Of a stretch of DNA of 64,000 nucleotides, positions 29,388 through 38,861 are shown in pieces. Position numbers and translations under genes: made by a program. The notes below the pieces were generated by a model that ran no database searches, had not been told where the DNA came from, and saw nothing but the letters and a program-made list of their open reading frames with translations. How positions within the stretch are numbered: position 1 is the first letter of the stretch; every line of letters starts with the position of its first letter. This stretch comes from Verrucomicrobiota bacterium. Its GTDB lineage: Bacteria > Verrucomicrobiota > Verrucomicrobiia > Limisphaerales > UBA1319. The stretch covers positions 62,001-126,000 of the forward strand of contig JAKLHY010000010.1 in assembly GCA_022709905.1 (NCBI GenBank). Reading direction: 5' to 3'.

Positions 29388-30584
29388 TTAGTGTTTTCCA
29401 TTGGCTCGCCAGATCGTCGCTGCGATCTGTTGCTGCGGTAGCTCCTTCGTAGCCCAGTAATACAGGGCCACCACTTCACCTCGCTCGTTCGTGGTCAGTT
29501 GCGGATATCCGAAATCATGGTCACCGAACTTGTCTGACTGAAAGTCCTCGCGCAGCACGATCTCTGCGCCCCAGGATTTGCCTCGATCGGCGCTGACCCG
29601 GGCGAAGAGTTTATCACGCGAACGGTCGCCATAGGCGCAGACCACTCGCCCGTCCTTGAGCACCGTGAGGGCAGGGGGGTTACCGTTCTCCAGACCGGTT
29701 TGGCCAACCCGGCTTGAGAAGTTCCAGGAACGCCCATTGTCTCGCGAAACGTAGCAATCCACCCAGCAGGGAACCTGGGCATTGGCGACGTCACGCCGGC
29801 GCAGCGCAGCGATGATCGTCCTGTCCTTGAACTGTCCCACCGCCGGCATTACCGCCCGGTAAGGATCCTGGAGCGGCACGATCCAAGAGACGAAGTGGAA
29901 GCTTCTGCCTCCATCTGTAGTTTCCGCTACGAAGCTCTTGTCGGTCGCGATCTGACCCGGGATGCTGCCACTGGGGCGCGCCGACATGAACAGCAGGCAG
30001 GAACTCGGGCGGGTAACCAAATAGCGAGTGCGTGCGGTCAACACCATTCCCTGAACGTTTGTGTCTTTCATAAGTGCTCCGAAGCGATAAGCTCCTCGCC
30101 ACGTCCGCCCTCGATCATTGGAGACGAAAAAGGATCCTGCCGGGTCTAGGGATCCATGATAGCCCACGCCAACGACACGCAGGGCGAATCCCGGGGACTG
30201 AAAGTTGAAGCCACCAGGGGAATCCGTCACCTCGCTTCCGTCGCCGACGAAGTTGTCGGGATCCTCAACCGTCCAGCTTCGTCCGCCATCCAGACTGCGC
30301 GCCAGACGACTCACGACGCCCAAGGTGGCATCACTCCCGCCCTTGAGGTTGTGGCCCTCCTGTTCGACGAAATGTCCGAAGGAGAATCCCACCAGAATCT
30401 CGCGTCCGCCGTCCCAGCGCCACAGTCCGTTATTGGCCGGCCAACCGCAGAACTTGCCGGCCTCGCTGGCGACGATTACGTTCTGCATCGGCCTGACTTC
30501 AGAGGTGGTGTGTTTGCAGCCGTTGATCGCAAGGAGGCAGGAAAGGCCACCGACCAGGGCAAACATCATTTTGGTTAGGTTCAT
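29388..30584 (-). CDS. Sialidase-like (BNR/Asp-box) lipoprotein
   Basis: The 398-residue protein starts four bases inside the bicupin gene's end (ATGA overlap). It has a leader with a lipobox-like cysteine at position 23 (LLAINGCKH) and a six-bladed propeller with Asp boxes: SLDGGRSWTV, SNDRGRTWRG, TTDGGRSFHF, SRDNGRSWNF and SADRGKSW. Family members are exo-sialidases, other exo-glycosidases or glycan-binding proteins. The sialidase arginine triad could not be verified by eye. The lipobox has Asn at -2, so lipidation is uncertain. Confidence 0.8.
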   Translation of the reverse strand: MNLTKMMFALVGGLSCLLAINGCKHTTSEVRPMQNVIVASEAGKFCGWPANNGLWRWDGGREILVGFSFGHFVEQEGHNLKGGSDATLGVVSRLARSLDGGRSWTVEDPDNFVGDGSEVTDSPGGFNFQSPGFALRVVGVGYHGSLDPAGSFFVSNDRGRTWRGAYRFGALMKDTNVQGMVLTARTRYLVTRPSSCLLFMSARPSGSIPGQIATDKSFVAETTDGGRSFHFVSWIVPLQDPYRAVMPAVGQFKDRTIIAALRRRDVANAQVPCWVDCYVSRDNGRSWNFSSRVGQTGLENGNPPALTVLKDGRVVCAYGDRSRDKLFARVSADRGKSWGAEIVLREDFQSDKFGDHDFGYPQLTTNERGEVVALYYWATKELPQQQIAATIWRANGKH

Positions 30585-31375
30585 GGTTTGGTTTCGATCA
30601 CGTGCGTGTTTAGGCAGAGATAGGTCAGCGTTTCGTCGGCCGCTTCGGTTGTGTGTGGGGCCTGCCAAGGCACAAAAACGACATCGCCAACAGCGACTGG
30701 AAGTGTTTCCTCACCCACTGTTATTTTGCCTCGGCCCGAGAGAACAAAAAACGTCTGCTCCTTCTCCGGGTGGGAAACCATCGCGCCTTTGCTGCCCTTT
30801 GGCCAGCTCACCAAAGTCACCTCAGCGCGAACCGCCTCGTTGCGCTCAAGGATCAGCCGCGTCGTGTTTGATCCGAAATCAAACAGCCGGCCTTGGTGAA
30901 CGTCCTCGATATGTTTGCCAGGCTGGTCGGAAATGGCGCTCGTGTCGGCCCCTGGAACAGCCGCCTGGCGGAACTGGGCCTGCTGCCGCCGGACCTCGCG
31001 GACCTTCTCGATGTGATCTGCAAACGACGCATGTCCCTCCTTGCCGGCGTCCAGAAATGCGTTGAAGAGGAAGTAGCTCAGCGGGGCGTCCCCGGTCACG
31101 ATGGTTTGATGAATGGCTTTTGGCGGAACATAGATCAGGCTGCCGGTTTTGACCGCATAACGCGACGGCCCGACCACGACAATGCCTTCACCATCGGTGA
31201 CGAAGAAGATTTGCTCCTTGGCCTCGTGGCTGTGGGGAGGTCCTTCCAATCCCTTGCGCCAACGGTTCCAGCCAACCTCGGTGAGCTGTGTTTCGCTGCG
31301 GTCCACGAGCACGGTGACGACATTCAGGCCCGCGACGTCGAGCTTCTGGCCATTTTGGTAGTAACGACGGATCAT
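30581..31375 (-). CDS. Bicupin domain protein
   Basis: The 264-residue protein has two cupin folds. The first has the metal motif PPHSHEAKEQIFFV and YVPPKAIHQ. The second has VSHPEKEQTFFVLSGRGKI and FVPWQAPHTT, with one metal histidine missing. Such proteins bind or modify small sugars or act as sensors. It is the first gene of a two-gene unit with the sialidase-like lipoprotein. A truncated copy of its start exists at 29178-29291. Confidence 0.85.
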   Translation of the reverse strand: MIRRYYQNGQKLDVAGLNVVTVLVDRSETQLTEVGWNRWRKGLEGPPHSHEAKEQIFFVTDGEGIVVVGPSRYAVKTGSLIYVPPKAIHQTIVTGDAPLSYFLFNAFLDAGKEGHASFADHIEKVREVRRQQAQFRQAAVPGADTSAISDQPGKHIEDVHQGRLFDFGSNTTRLILERNEAVRAEVTLVSWPKGSKGAMVSHPEKEQTFFVLSGRGKITVGEETLPVAVGDVVFVPWQAPHTTEAADETLTYLCLNTHVIETKP

Positions 31376-31407
31376 GGGGGTTGGTTGGTGCTGCGATTCA
31401 ATTCGCG

Positions 31408-33282
31408 TTATTGGGTTTTTGAGGACAAGTCTCTTGCCTCGGGAGCGACCGAAGTCGAGACGTTGCGTGTGTCTTGAATGACGCCGCGGCCTGTGACGAG
31501 TGTGACATTGTCGATGTCAAACTGCTGGAGAGGCTCTGGCACGTCAGCATTCGGAAGGCGCGTGGTCAGGAACGGCTCCGTATGGCGGCGCCGGTTGAAA
31601 TCGCGCAGCCGAAACTCGCCCGTGCGGAAAACAATCCGCTCCACGGTGGGGGTGGTTTCACAGAAAGACGCGTTCTTGAGAACCTCAACCCCCTCCACCT
31701 TGAGCGTGTAAACCTGACGACGCCCATCCACCAGTAATTCCAGGTTAATCCACTCGTTCACCCGATACTTGCACACGTCTTCCTCTTCAGTCGTCCCGTT
31801 CCAGGCGGTGATCTTGCCGCCGTTGAGTGCGATCGCTGCCGCACGCGTACCATTGCTCGAGACCACGTCAATTTCCAAGGGTGCACTCGAGGTTATCTTC
31901 TGGTGTGCGCGGAGCTGAAACGACAAATGGGCCAGGCTGTTCTGGGGAAATACCCGCATCACGTTGGCGTAGTCATACGGGTCGCGATCCTCCAGTCGCA
32001 CGAATCGGTTCGTTCCTTCTGCGACAATCGCCACCGGCGCCCATTGAGGACTGTAAGTGTTCCATCCTGCGACGCGGCGGCCCGGCAGTTGTGCCTGGAA
32101 ATCATCCCGCACATCGTTCGTCACCTGTCCCACGATGGGGGTGGGCACACTGGCCACCCAGATGTCCTCCTTGTTCATGCTGTAGGTGAGCCACAGCTCT
32201 TTGCCCGGAGGATCACCGTTGCCTGGGGTGATTCCGCGCACGTACTGCGGCCCGCAGTTCTTGTCATCCCCGGGGTCGTTCTCGTACCGCTGGGGTGGCA
32301 TGTCACCGGCGATCACGAGAAAGGGGGTGTTGAAATTCAGCCCGTCCTCGGAAATCGCCGCCGCCAGCGGCCAGCGCCGTTGATTGTCACCATTGCTCGC
32401 GCATCCAATCATCGCGTACCGACCATCCCGAGTATGCTCACCCCAGATCTTGGCGCCGGGATGCCAGCGGAACGATTTCACCTGTGCGGGATTGGGCACA
32501 TTATCGGGAGTCCACTCACTGCCCGCGCTGACGGCCATGTAGTTGTTCTTCCACAAGCCGACGATGCGTTGGTCGGAAAGGCGGTACCAGTTAAAGGCTT
32601 TCCAGACTCGGTTTCCCCCGTTGGTGCTAACGGTATAGAAGACCGGGTCCTGATCCTCCTCCTGCCATTGCTGGCGGAAAAGCGGATCGTTGCGCAATGC
32701 CTCGCAAGCCGCCACAAAACCAGGGTCCGGAGAAGTGGCGTACCAGGGCCAATGGACGTAAGGCCCGGGCCCCAGGTAGTTCGTCTTGATATTATAGATC
32801 GGGCCATAGGCACGCGGGCCGAGGATCTCCCGAACCAGGCGAACCCCCAAGCCCCCATTCCGAGTTCCACGATAGTGTGAGGCAAGGAAGCGTCCGTTGG
32901 GGGCGACGTAGAACGCCATCCGATGGTGGCCTCCGTCAAAGATCGGGGAGGACTCGGCGGCGCTCCAATCCAAGCCATTTGTGGACCAAGCCAGCCGGCT
33001 GCCTGCGCCATCGTGCATCACCCAGAAGCGCCCCCCCCAGTAAGCCAGGAACGGGTGATGTCGATAGATAGTGTCGAGACCGTCGGCAAGACTCGGATTG
33101 TTCGCGGCCGAGCGAATCACTTGGACATTTTGGATGCCGACAGCCCAGCGCAATTTCCCGTCGTGACTCGACAGATCAGTCTGTGCGGTCGCCGAATAGA
33201 TTGGTAGTTGCGCGCCAGTGACGTGCGCCGCCAGTGCCAGCAAGGCAACCACCGAATAAGCCGGAGGCAGTAGTATGATCAT
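31408..33282 (-). CDS. Secreted sialidase-like propeller protein with C-terminal laminin-G-like domain (paralogue 1)
   Basis: This 624-residue exported protein (leader MIILLPPAYSVVALLALAAHVTGA) has an N-terminal propeller with blade motifs FLAYWGGRFWVMHD and RLAWSTNGLDWS, and a C-terminal beta-sandwich (about 430-600) like a concanavalin/laminin-G fold. Conserved blocks shared with the 657-residue protein at 35539-37512 include RMAFYVAPNGRFL, LVREI, FGPIY-type GPIYNIK, GPQYVRGI and YSMNKEDIWV. The function is not established; trimming or sensing of a host- or algal-type glycan is plausible. It precedes the bicupin gene by 32 bases. Confidence 0.75.
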   Translation of the reverse strand: MIILLPPAYSVVALLALAAHVTGAQLPIYSATAQTDLSSHDGKLRWAVGIQNVQVIRSAANNPSLADGLDTIYRHHPFLAYWGGRFWVMHDGAGSRLAWSTNGLDWSAAESSPIFDGGHHRMAFYVAPNGRFLASHYRGTRNGGLGVRLVREILGPRAYGPIYNIKTNYLGPGPYVHWPWYATSPDPGFVAACEALRNDPLFRQQWQEEDQDPVFYTVSTNGGNRVWKAFNWYRLSDQRIVGLWKNNYMAVSAGSEWTPDNVPNPAQVKSFRWHPGAKIWGEHTRDGRYAMIGCASNGDNQRRWPLAAAISEDGLNFNTPFLVIAGDMPPQRYENDPGDDKNCGPQYVRGITPGNGDPPGKELWLTYSMNKEDIWVASVPTPIVGQVTNDVRDDFQAQLPGRRVAGWNTYSPQWAPVAIVAEGTNRFVRLEDRDPYDYANVMRVFPQNSLAHLSFQLRAHQKITSSAPLEIDVVSSNGTRAAAIALNGGKITAWNGTTEEEDVCKYRVNEWINLELLVDGRRQVYTLKVEGVEVLKNASFCETTPTVERIVFRTGEFRLRDFNRRRHTEPFLTTRLPNADVPEPLQQFDIDNVTLVTGRGVIQDTRNVSTSVAPEARDLSSKTQ

Positions 33283-33348
33283 GGTGTCCAGTGGAGTGAA
33301 GACGGAACGGCACCGTCCAACCAGTCCGTGCGGAGGGATTATCCCGCG

Positions 33349-35496
33349 CTACTTGGCTAAGCGATAAAAGCGCGCCGCCCCCTCCGGAACAATCGTAGCC
33401 GTATGACTGTCTCCGGCCGTCACGACTGCTGCCGAGGAGTCCGCCCAGGCACCGCTGGAGAGGGAGGTGCGCTCCTGAAGCCGAAATTCCGCCCCTTGCC
33501 AGCTGAGCGTGATGCTGTTGCCCTGCTGGGCAACACTCAGTTTGGGTGGCGGGGCACTCTGCTTGGCCCTGGTGAAACTCAGATCGTCCACGTAGCACAG
33601 GGAGACATTATCGCGTGAGGTGCCATTAGGACCGAATGCGCCCAGCACCATGGCGTCGAACGCTACGGGCGTGACCGCATCGACCGTGATATCTATGGGC
33701 ATATCCGCCAGGATCCCCAACAGTTTCTTCTGTTGGACATCCCAGGTGAGGTCGAACGTGAAGGGTTGATCTATGGGCAAGGTCATGGGATCCACCGTTA
33801 CTCCGGGGAACTTGAGGATCACAGTCTGCTCATCCGCTTCGAAGACGAGGCCGAAGTCGTGTTCATAGACAAGATCGGCTGTATTAACATAGCCGAGAAA
33901 GACTTGCTGCGCGCTATTCGGAGGGGGCAACATCATAACCTTGCCGGCCAGTGTTAGGCTATGTTGGGAGGGTAGAAGCAGCGCCTTGAGGCCGGCACCA
34001 ATGTAAGCTGCGTCCCCAAACCCGACACCCGGGAACGCACCGCCGAACTCGCCAGCCTCGCCCAGGGCGTTGGCGCTATCTCTCCACCCGAAGTCGCCGT
34101 CGAGGTACTGATTCCGAACCACGATGTCGAACACCCCCAGGTTGGTGGCAAACTTTTCCTGGATCGTTTGAGTTGTCGTGGGGGCGACGATTGACACTGG
34201 TACCTCGATGGACTGCTCGGTTTTGCCCGTGGCGGTGGTGGCCACCGCCTTGATCTGGAAGTCGCCCACGGCCTCCGCAGCCCATTGCGCTGAATAGGGA
34301 GCGGCGGAGGCTTCGCCGACCTTGTTGGTGGCATTGTTCGACTGGACGAAAAACTCGACCTTGGTGATAGAACCTCCTTCCTCGGTGGCCTCCGCAGAAA
34401 GCGTCAGGGAGGTTCCCGGCGGATAGGCCGAGTAAGCGAGCGGTGTGGTGAGCGAGACGTCGATCAGGCTCGGGGCCTCCCAGAGGCTATACGTGAAATC
34501 GTCCACGTAGAGTTCACACGCCTGGGCGCTCCCGCTGCCAACGTGGAACGACCCCGCGAAGACGGCGTTGACTTTGGCGTCGGCCGGAACGCCCGGGTTA
34601 GCGACGGAAATCGCCTGCCCGGCGACTGTGCCGCGCAGGGTCTTGTCTTTCGCACTCCAGTAGAGACAGAACTCGTTCACCACGTCCAAGGCAATCCCGA
34701 AGGTGGGGCCCGAAGCGCTAAGGGCTCGGCCAAATCCCCGGAAATCGGGCTGGAACCCCCCACCCGGTTCATTGAATCCCAGGCCGACAATGTCACTGGT
34801 AAAGCTGAAGCCATCCGTCCCTATGAAGCCAATGCCCAGCCAGCCGTCAAAGTCCTGTTGGCGCAGCAGGAACTTCCCCTTTATGAAAAGGTCGTTTTTC
34901 GTCAGCAAGAAATCCCCTCCCAAGTCCATCCGGCCCACGGCGGTCGGGGCCCCAGATGTCGAACGCACCACCACGCCCCCCAATTCGCCCGGCTTACCGC
35001 CGGCATTGCCGGTGTTCGAGAAAACGAAGTTGGCGGGTTCCACGGTGTTGTTGAGCTCCAGGTTGAAAGTGCCCAGGCTCGTGTCGAAGGATTCCGTGTG
35101 CGTGAGCGTCTTCTGCTGAAAGACCGTCACTTTCATCGGTGTGGTATCGATCCTCGCGCCCTTATCCCCTCGGGCAACGGCGCGCAGAGTGAAATCCCCG
35201 GCGGCATTCATCGCCCATGGTACAGAGAAGGGTGTCTCTGTGGCTTCGCCCAACTTGGTTTCGGGCGCGCCCGAACGAATGAGGTAGTATTCGACGTTGG
35301 TGATCGTGCCGCCGGTTACCTGAGGACGGGCAGTTATGGCCAGCTTCCCGCCGATCGGGAACTTCTGGCCGTTGAGTGGATTGTTGATCGTCACCGTTCC
35401 GGTTTGGGCTAGGACAGCCTCCCCGCCCAGGAGGGTACCCACCGCAAGGAGACAGCCCAGCGGGAGATTGTTGGTTTTGGTTTTTCTAGCGTTCAT
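33349..35496 (-). CDS. Secreted Ig-like / laminin-G-like protein with FYRL C-terminus
   Basis: The 715-residue protein has a leader ending near GGEAVLAQ. It then contains two Big_9-type Ig domains (NPLNGQKFPIGGKLAITA and TPLAYSAYPPGTSLTLSA), each followed by a concanavalin-like domain of about 200 residues (FDTSLGTFNLELNN and FATNLGVFDIVVRN). It closes with the tail SITLSWQGAEFRLQERTSL...GAARFYRLAK, which resembles the tail of the 1039-residue protein. The internal order Ig-lamG-Ig-lamG indicates duplication. It is probably a surface glycan-binding protein, flanked by the two sialidase-like paralogues. Confidence 0.78.
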   Translation of the reverse strand: MNARKTKTNNLPLGCLLAVGTLLGGEAVLAQTGTVTINNPLNGQKFPIGGKLAITARPQVTGGTITNVEYYLIRSGAPETKLGEATETPFSVPWAMNAAGDFTLRAVARGDKGARIDTTPMKVTVFQQKTLTHTESFDTSLGTFNLELNNTVEPANFVFSNTGNAGGKPGELGGVVVRSTSGAPTAVGRMDLGGDFLLTKNDLFIKGKFLLRQQDFDGWLGIGFIGTDGFSFTSDIVGLGFNEPGGGFQPDFRGFGRALSASGPTFGIALDVVNEFCLYWSAKDKTLRGTVAGQAISVANPGVPADAKVNAVFAGSFHVGSGSAQACELYVDDFTYSLWEAPSLIDVSLTTPLAYSAYPPGTSLTLSAEATEEGGSITKVEFFVQSNNATNKVGEASAAPYSAQWAAEAVGDFQIKAVATTATGKTEQSIEVPVSIVAPTTTQTIQEKFATNLGVFDIVVRNQYLDGDFGWRDSANALGEAGEFGGAFPGVGFGDAAYIGAGLKALLLPSQHSLTLAGKVMMLPPPNSAQQVFLGYVNTADLVYEHDFGLVFEADEQTVILKFPGVTVDPMTLPIDQPFTFDLTWDVQQKKLLGILADMPIDITVDAVTPVAFDAMVLGAFGPNGTSRDNVSLCYVDDLSFTRAKQSAPPPKLSVAQQGNSITLSWQGAEFRLQERTSLSSGAWADSSAAVVTAGDSHTATIVPEGAARFYRLAK

Positions 35497-35538
35497 AAGT
35501 CTTGATCTTGGTTTTCACGTTGTTTGCCCAACGAGTTG

Positions 35539-37512
35539 TCATCGGCCTTCCGGCCCGTTGGTTTTCAAGTCATCAATCAAGTAGATGCTGAGCGGGACAC
35601 GTTGGTCAGCCCCCGGCAAGTCTTCGCTCGTGTAGCCCAGGGTGGCGTGCTCGCCCTCCACGAAAATAGCCCGTACATCTCCGCGGTAGGGACCGGTACG
35701 GAAGACCAGGCGCTCGACAGTCTCGGCCTGTTCTGCGAACTTCACCCCGAGGCCGACTGTTTTTCCGTTCAATGCGAGGTCGTAGGTTCCTGCAGCGCAG
35801 TTGATGTCCAGCCGGATTGTCAACCAGGTGTGGTTCGGAACCGGAATCGCGTTGATCCAGCGGGACATCTGGTCCTGACCCAGCCATTTGTCATCCAGTC
35901 GCAACTTGAGCGGGCGGTGGCCATACCGGTCCTGGACTTCCGCTTCCAGCACCCCGTGACCAACCTTCTCAGCCAGCACGCGGAACTCGATTCGAATCCG
36001 TGGGCTTTCGGGAAACGCACGTTCCGCCAGCGCGTAGTCGTAAGGATCTTCGTCACGTAATTCGAGGCACTTGTTTCCGCTCTGCTTCGGATCATGGACG
36101 ATGCCAATCGGCGCCCATTGCGGCTCATACAAATTCCACCATTCCAGTTGATCGGCCAATTCCACGTCGTTGAAAGTTTCCAGAACCTGTTGCGAGACCG
36201 TCCCAGTCACCGGCACGCGGGTGCGGCTTACCCAAAGGTCCTCTTTGTTCATGCTGTAGGCATTCCACAGGTGCAATCCGGGCGGATTGCCGTTGCCTTC
36301 CTCGATGCCGCGGACGTATTGGGGGCCGGCATTTTTATACAGCCCAGCAAAGCGCCGAGGCGGAACTTCCCCATGCAAACAGAGCATCTCGGCAAAATCC
36401 CGGCAATCGTCACTCGTCATGACCACCAACGGGAACCGATTGTTGCGCGTCAGCGAATGATTATAGACCAGCGCATATCGTCCATCGTCCGTCCGCTGCA
36501 CCCACGTCTTGGCACCACACGGCATCAAGGTAGGGGCGCCCACAAGCTTGGTCCACGATTTGCCCTCATCGGGACTCAGCGCATAATGCGCTTTCCAGAC
36601 GCCAAGCACTACGCCGTCCGGGCGGTGTGCAAAACTCAGTGCCTTTGGCTCGGCATTGCCTGTTTTAATGCTGAAGAAGCCATCCGTGGCGCGATCCTCC
36701 TCCCACCACTGCAGAGTCATCAACTTGTCCGCGAGCAAAGCGTCGCACGCTTCGACGAAGCCAGTGTCGGAACTGGTCTGGTAGAAGGGATAGCCGGTGT
36801 TGGTTTCGTTCCAGCCGGCGTGCCGGTTGTAACGAATGAAGTAAATCGGGCCAAACGTGTGGTCGCGGTGGATCTCCCGGACGACCCGCCCCAGACCCTG
36901 CCCGCGATTCGGGCCTTTCTGGGGGAGCGGATCGACGCAGTAACTGTAAAACCCCAAGGTCAGAAATCGCCCGTTCGGCGCGACATAAAATCCCATTCGC
37001 TGGTGCATCACCGCGGGCGTCCCAGCGGGAACATGGCCGTCCGCTGTTTGGATCTGCGGCAACGCGTACTCCGGAAAGATCACCTGGGGATTGGACCAGT
37101 TTTGGCCGTCGGTGGACATCATCAGCAACGTCCTTCCGGGCGGAACATGCTCTTCCTTGGGCGTGCTCAGGTATTGGAGATAAAACCGATCGCGCCACCA
37201 GGCCAAATAGGGTTGATGATTGTAAGTCCAGCCCAACGCACCCCCTTCAGGTGGACAGGTACGATTTGCGCGAAGCGCCTGAACCTTGTGAACTCCCACG
37301 GCACGCCGAAGCGCGCCATCGTATAACCGCTTGTCGGGCTGATTTTTCCCCACGTAACGGATCGGTTCGGCAGCGGAGTCAGGAACGGAAGGTGGTTTTA
37401 TGACTGATTCGGCACCCCGTGCTGTGCCACTGAGCAACAGAAGCGCGGCGGCCAGCACGGCAGACTTCCCGAACGGCAGACCGTGTCGGGAGAAAGGACG
37501 CGGATTTACCAT
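35539..37512 (-). CDS. Secreted sialidase-like propeller protein (paralogue 2)
   Basis: The chosen start yields a leader with a hydrophobic core (AVLAAALLLLSGTARG) and 657 residues; starts at 37560 and 37584 are possible. It shares block after block with the protein at 31408-33282 (RMGFYVAPNGRFLTL, GRVVREI, GPQYVRGIEEGNGNPPG, YSMNKEDLWVSR, DPYDYA) and has the same C-terminal beta-sandwich. The two genes are in the same direction and enclose the Ig-like gene, so a tandem duplication followed by insertion is likely. Function as for the paralogue. Confidence 0.75.
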   Translation of the reverse strand: MVNPRPFSRHGLPFGKSAVLAAALLLLSGTARGAESVIKPPSVPDSAAEPIRYVGKNQPDKRLYDGALRRAVGVHKVQALRANRTCPPEGGALGWTYNHQPYLAWWRDRFYLQYLSTPKEEHVPPGRTLLMMSTDGQNWSNPQVIFPEYALPQIQTADGHVPAGTPAVMHQRMGFYVAPNGRFLTLGFYSYCVDPLPQKGPNRGQGLGRVVREIHRDHTFGPIYFIRYNRHAGWNETNTGYPFYQTSSDTGFVEACDALLADKLMTLQWWEEDRATDGFFSIKTGNAEPKALSFAHRPDGVVLGVWKAHYALSPDEGKSWTKLVGAPTLMPCGAKTWVQRTDDGRYALVYNHSLTRNNRFPLVVMTSDDCRDFAEMLCLHGEVPPRRFAGLYKNAGPQYVRGIEEGNGNPPGLHLWNAYSMNKEDLWVSRTRVPVTGTVSQQVLETFNDVELADQLEWWNLYEPQWAPIGIVHDPKQSGNKCLELRDEDPYDYALAERAFPESPRIRIEFRVLAEKVGHGVLEAEVQDRYGHRPLKLRLDDKWLGQDQMSRWINAIPVPNHTWLTIRLDINCAAGTYDLALNGKTVGLGVKFAEQAETVERLVFRTGPYRGDVRAIFVEGEHATLGYTSEDLPGADQRVPLSIYLIDDLKTNGPEGR

Positions 37513-37944
37513 CGGAGGTTTACAAACGATCCGGTTAATGGCTAATCCGCCCCTGTTCATGCTCGGCCGCCCAGTTAAATACATTGCCCCATACTAGAAG
37601 GTGAATCTGCTTTCGTGGACATAGAAAAAAATCCAAAACACCTGCGAAAAAGTAACCCAATTGGAGACACGCCCCAGCGCAAATGGACGACAATCTCCCA
37701 TTGACATCCTTGAAAGAAATTGGTTAATGTCACGATGAGATCGGTGAGTACGAAAACCCCTCGGGCGGCGGCTCCTTTCCCCGGGGCCAGCGTTGGCTTG
37801 GACCTTACAGCCCCCATCGGGGATGCTCGGCCCAAGCCGCCTTGGCCCCAGCCAGAATCCCTCACCGCAGCACCCCTGTAATTTTCAAACAGGCTCTTAG
37901 CGGGCGGGAATGATACCAATGATGCGCGGGGCCATGACGAAATC
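37513..37944. other. Intergenic region holding a dispersed repeat
   Basis: There is no supported gene in about 430 bases. The part from about 37740 to 37900 resembles a dispersed intergenic repeat; its end at 37868-37897 matches 58602-58632. A long frame exists on the minus strand but lacks protein-family character. Confidence 0.45.
37868..37897 (-). repeat. Inverted copy of a dispersed element end
   Basis: Read on the minus strand this contains AGAGCCTGTTTGAAAATT followed by a G-rich stretch ending in GCTG. The same 18 bases and a similar following stretch occur on the plus strand at 58602-58632. It resembles the terminal inverted repeat of IS elements or of a small non-autonomous element; no transposase is near. 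Confidence 0.6.
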
Positions 37945-38577
37945 TCAGGTTGATTTGATCGGGGATGATATAACCTCGATGTGCAAGAAGTCGAACTCGA
38001 CTCGGAATCCCGCTTCCTTGGGGCAACAGGCGTAAAGACCTGCGCACAAAGGAACGCGGTCCGGCCAATGCAACCGGGCCACGCGCATGCATTTCCACTG
38101 CACGCAGTTCTCAGGCGAGAACTCCACCAGAACATCCGTGCCGCGTTTGGTGATCCGCAAGCTTAGGCGAAGGTCCGGCAGAGGAAGATCCTGGAGGGAC
38201 CAGTCGGAATAACCGGCGTTGGTTACGACCGCGCCCAACTGGGGCCGGCCTTCAGGCTCATGCTCAACGGAGGCCTTGATCCAGCAGTTGGCATCCCCTC
38301 GAATCATCAAGCCCGCCTGATCGTATTGATGCACCGGATGCAGCCGAAGTTGCGTGCTCACGACAAAGTCGCTCGGCAATTCCAGTCCGAGGAAATGGCC
38401 GTTGTCGGCGCAGAATCCATAGTGTGTTCGTTGCCAGAAATCTGTCGCCGCGTCGGGCTCGATCACTAAGGCGGGCAGGCGCGTTTCGAGCCGCCATCGG
38501 CTCGGAGGATTGAACCATGATAGCCGCGAATCCAGAGCGGCCGTGCGGAAGTCCTCGTGCAGAATGTGTGTGTTCAT
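37945..38577 (-). CDS. DUF1349 (concanavalin-like) protein
   Basis: The 210-residue product starts MNTHILHEDFRTAALDSRLSW and shows the DUF1349 order: TRLPALVIEPDAATDFWQR, HFLGLELPSDFVVST, QYDQAGLMIRGD with the conserved QAGL motif, WIKASVE and CAGLYACCP. The family has a jelly-roll fold and is found as sugar-binding or regulatory domains. There is no leader, so it is probably cytoplasmic. It lies in the same orientation as the sialidase-like genes but is separated from them by the repeat region. Confidence 0.85.
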   Translation of the reverse strand: MNTHILHEDFRTAALDSRLSWFNPPSRWRLETRLPALVIEPDAATDFWQRTHYGFCADNGHFLGLELPSDFVVSTQLRLHPVHQYDQAGLMIRGDANCWIKASVEHEPEGRPQLGAVVTNAGYSDWSLQDLPLPDLRLSLRITKRGTDVLVEFSPENCVQWKCMRVARLHWPDRVPLCAGLYACCPKEAGFRVEFDFLHIEVISSPIKST

Positions 38578-38861
38578 TTGGCCGTATTTGTTGTTTTGAT
38601 CCAGTGGCTGTCCTTGGGCTGCACAAGCCAACCTCAGGACGCGCCAAATGACCTGGGCCATCGCCTATGAGTCTCCTCGTGCAGACGCTTGTCGGCACCA
38701 GATTCATGGATGGATAATAGGTCGGCGCTCTGACGGCGGGCAATAGTGATTTGGCGGGCAAACATACAATTTGAATGGCCGCGTCAATCCAGGAGAGATC
38801 GGAGTTCGAAGGGCCGTGGTGTTTTTCTTGAACTTCGGCAGGCGGTTCCTACATTGACATT

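Noticed and set aside
36094..37326. Plus-strand frame of 410 codons opposite a sialidase-like gene
   Set aside because: Antisense shadow; the opposite strand shares extended homology with its paralogue.
37575..38135. Minus-strand frame across the gene-free repeat region
   Set aside because: It runs through the dispersed repeat and into the DUF1349 gene in another frame, and its composition is not protein-like; treated as repeat DNA.
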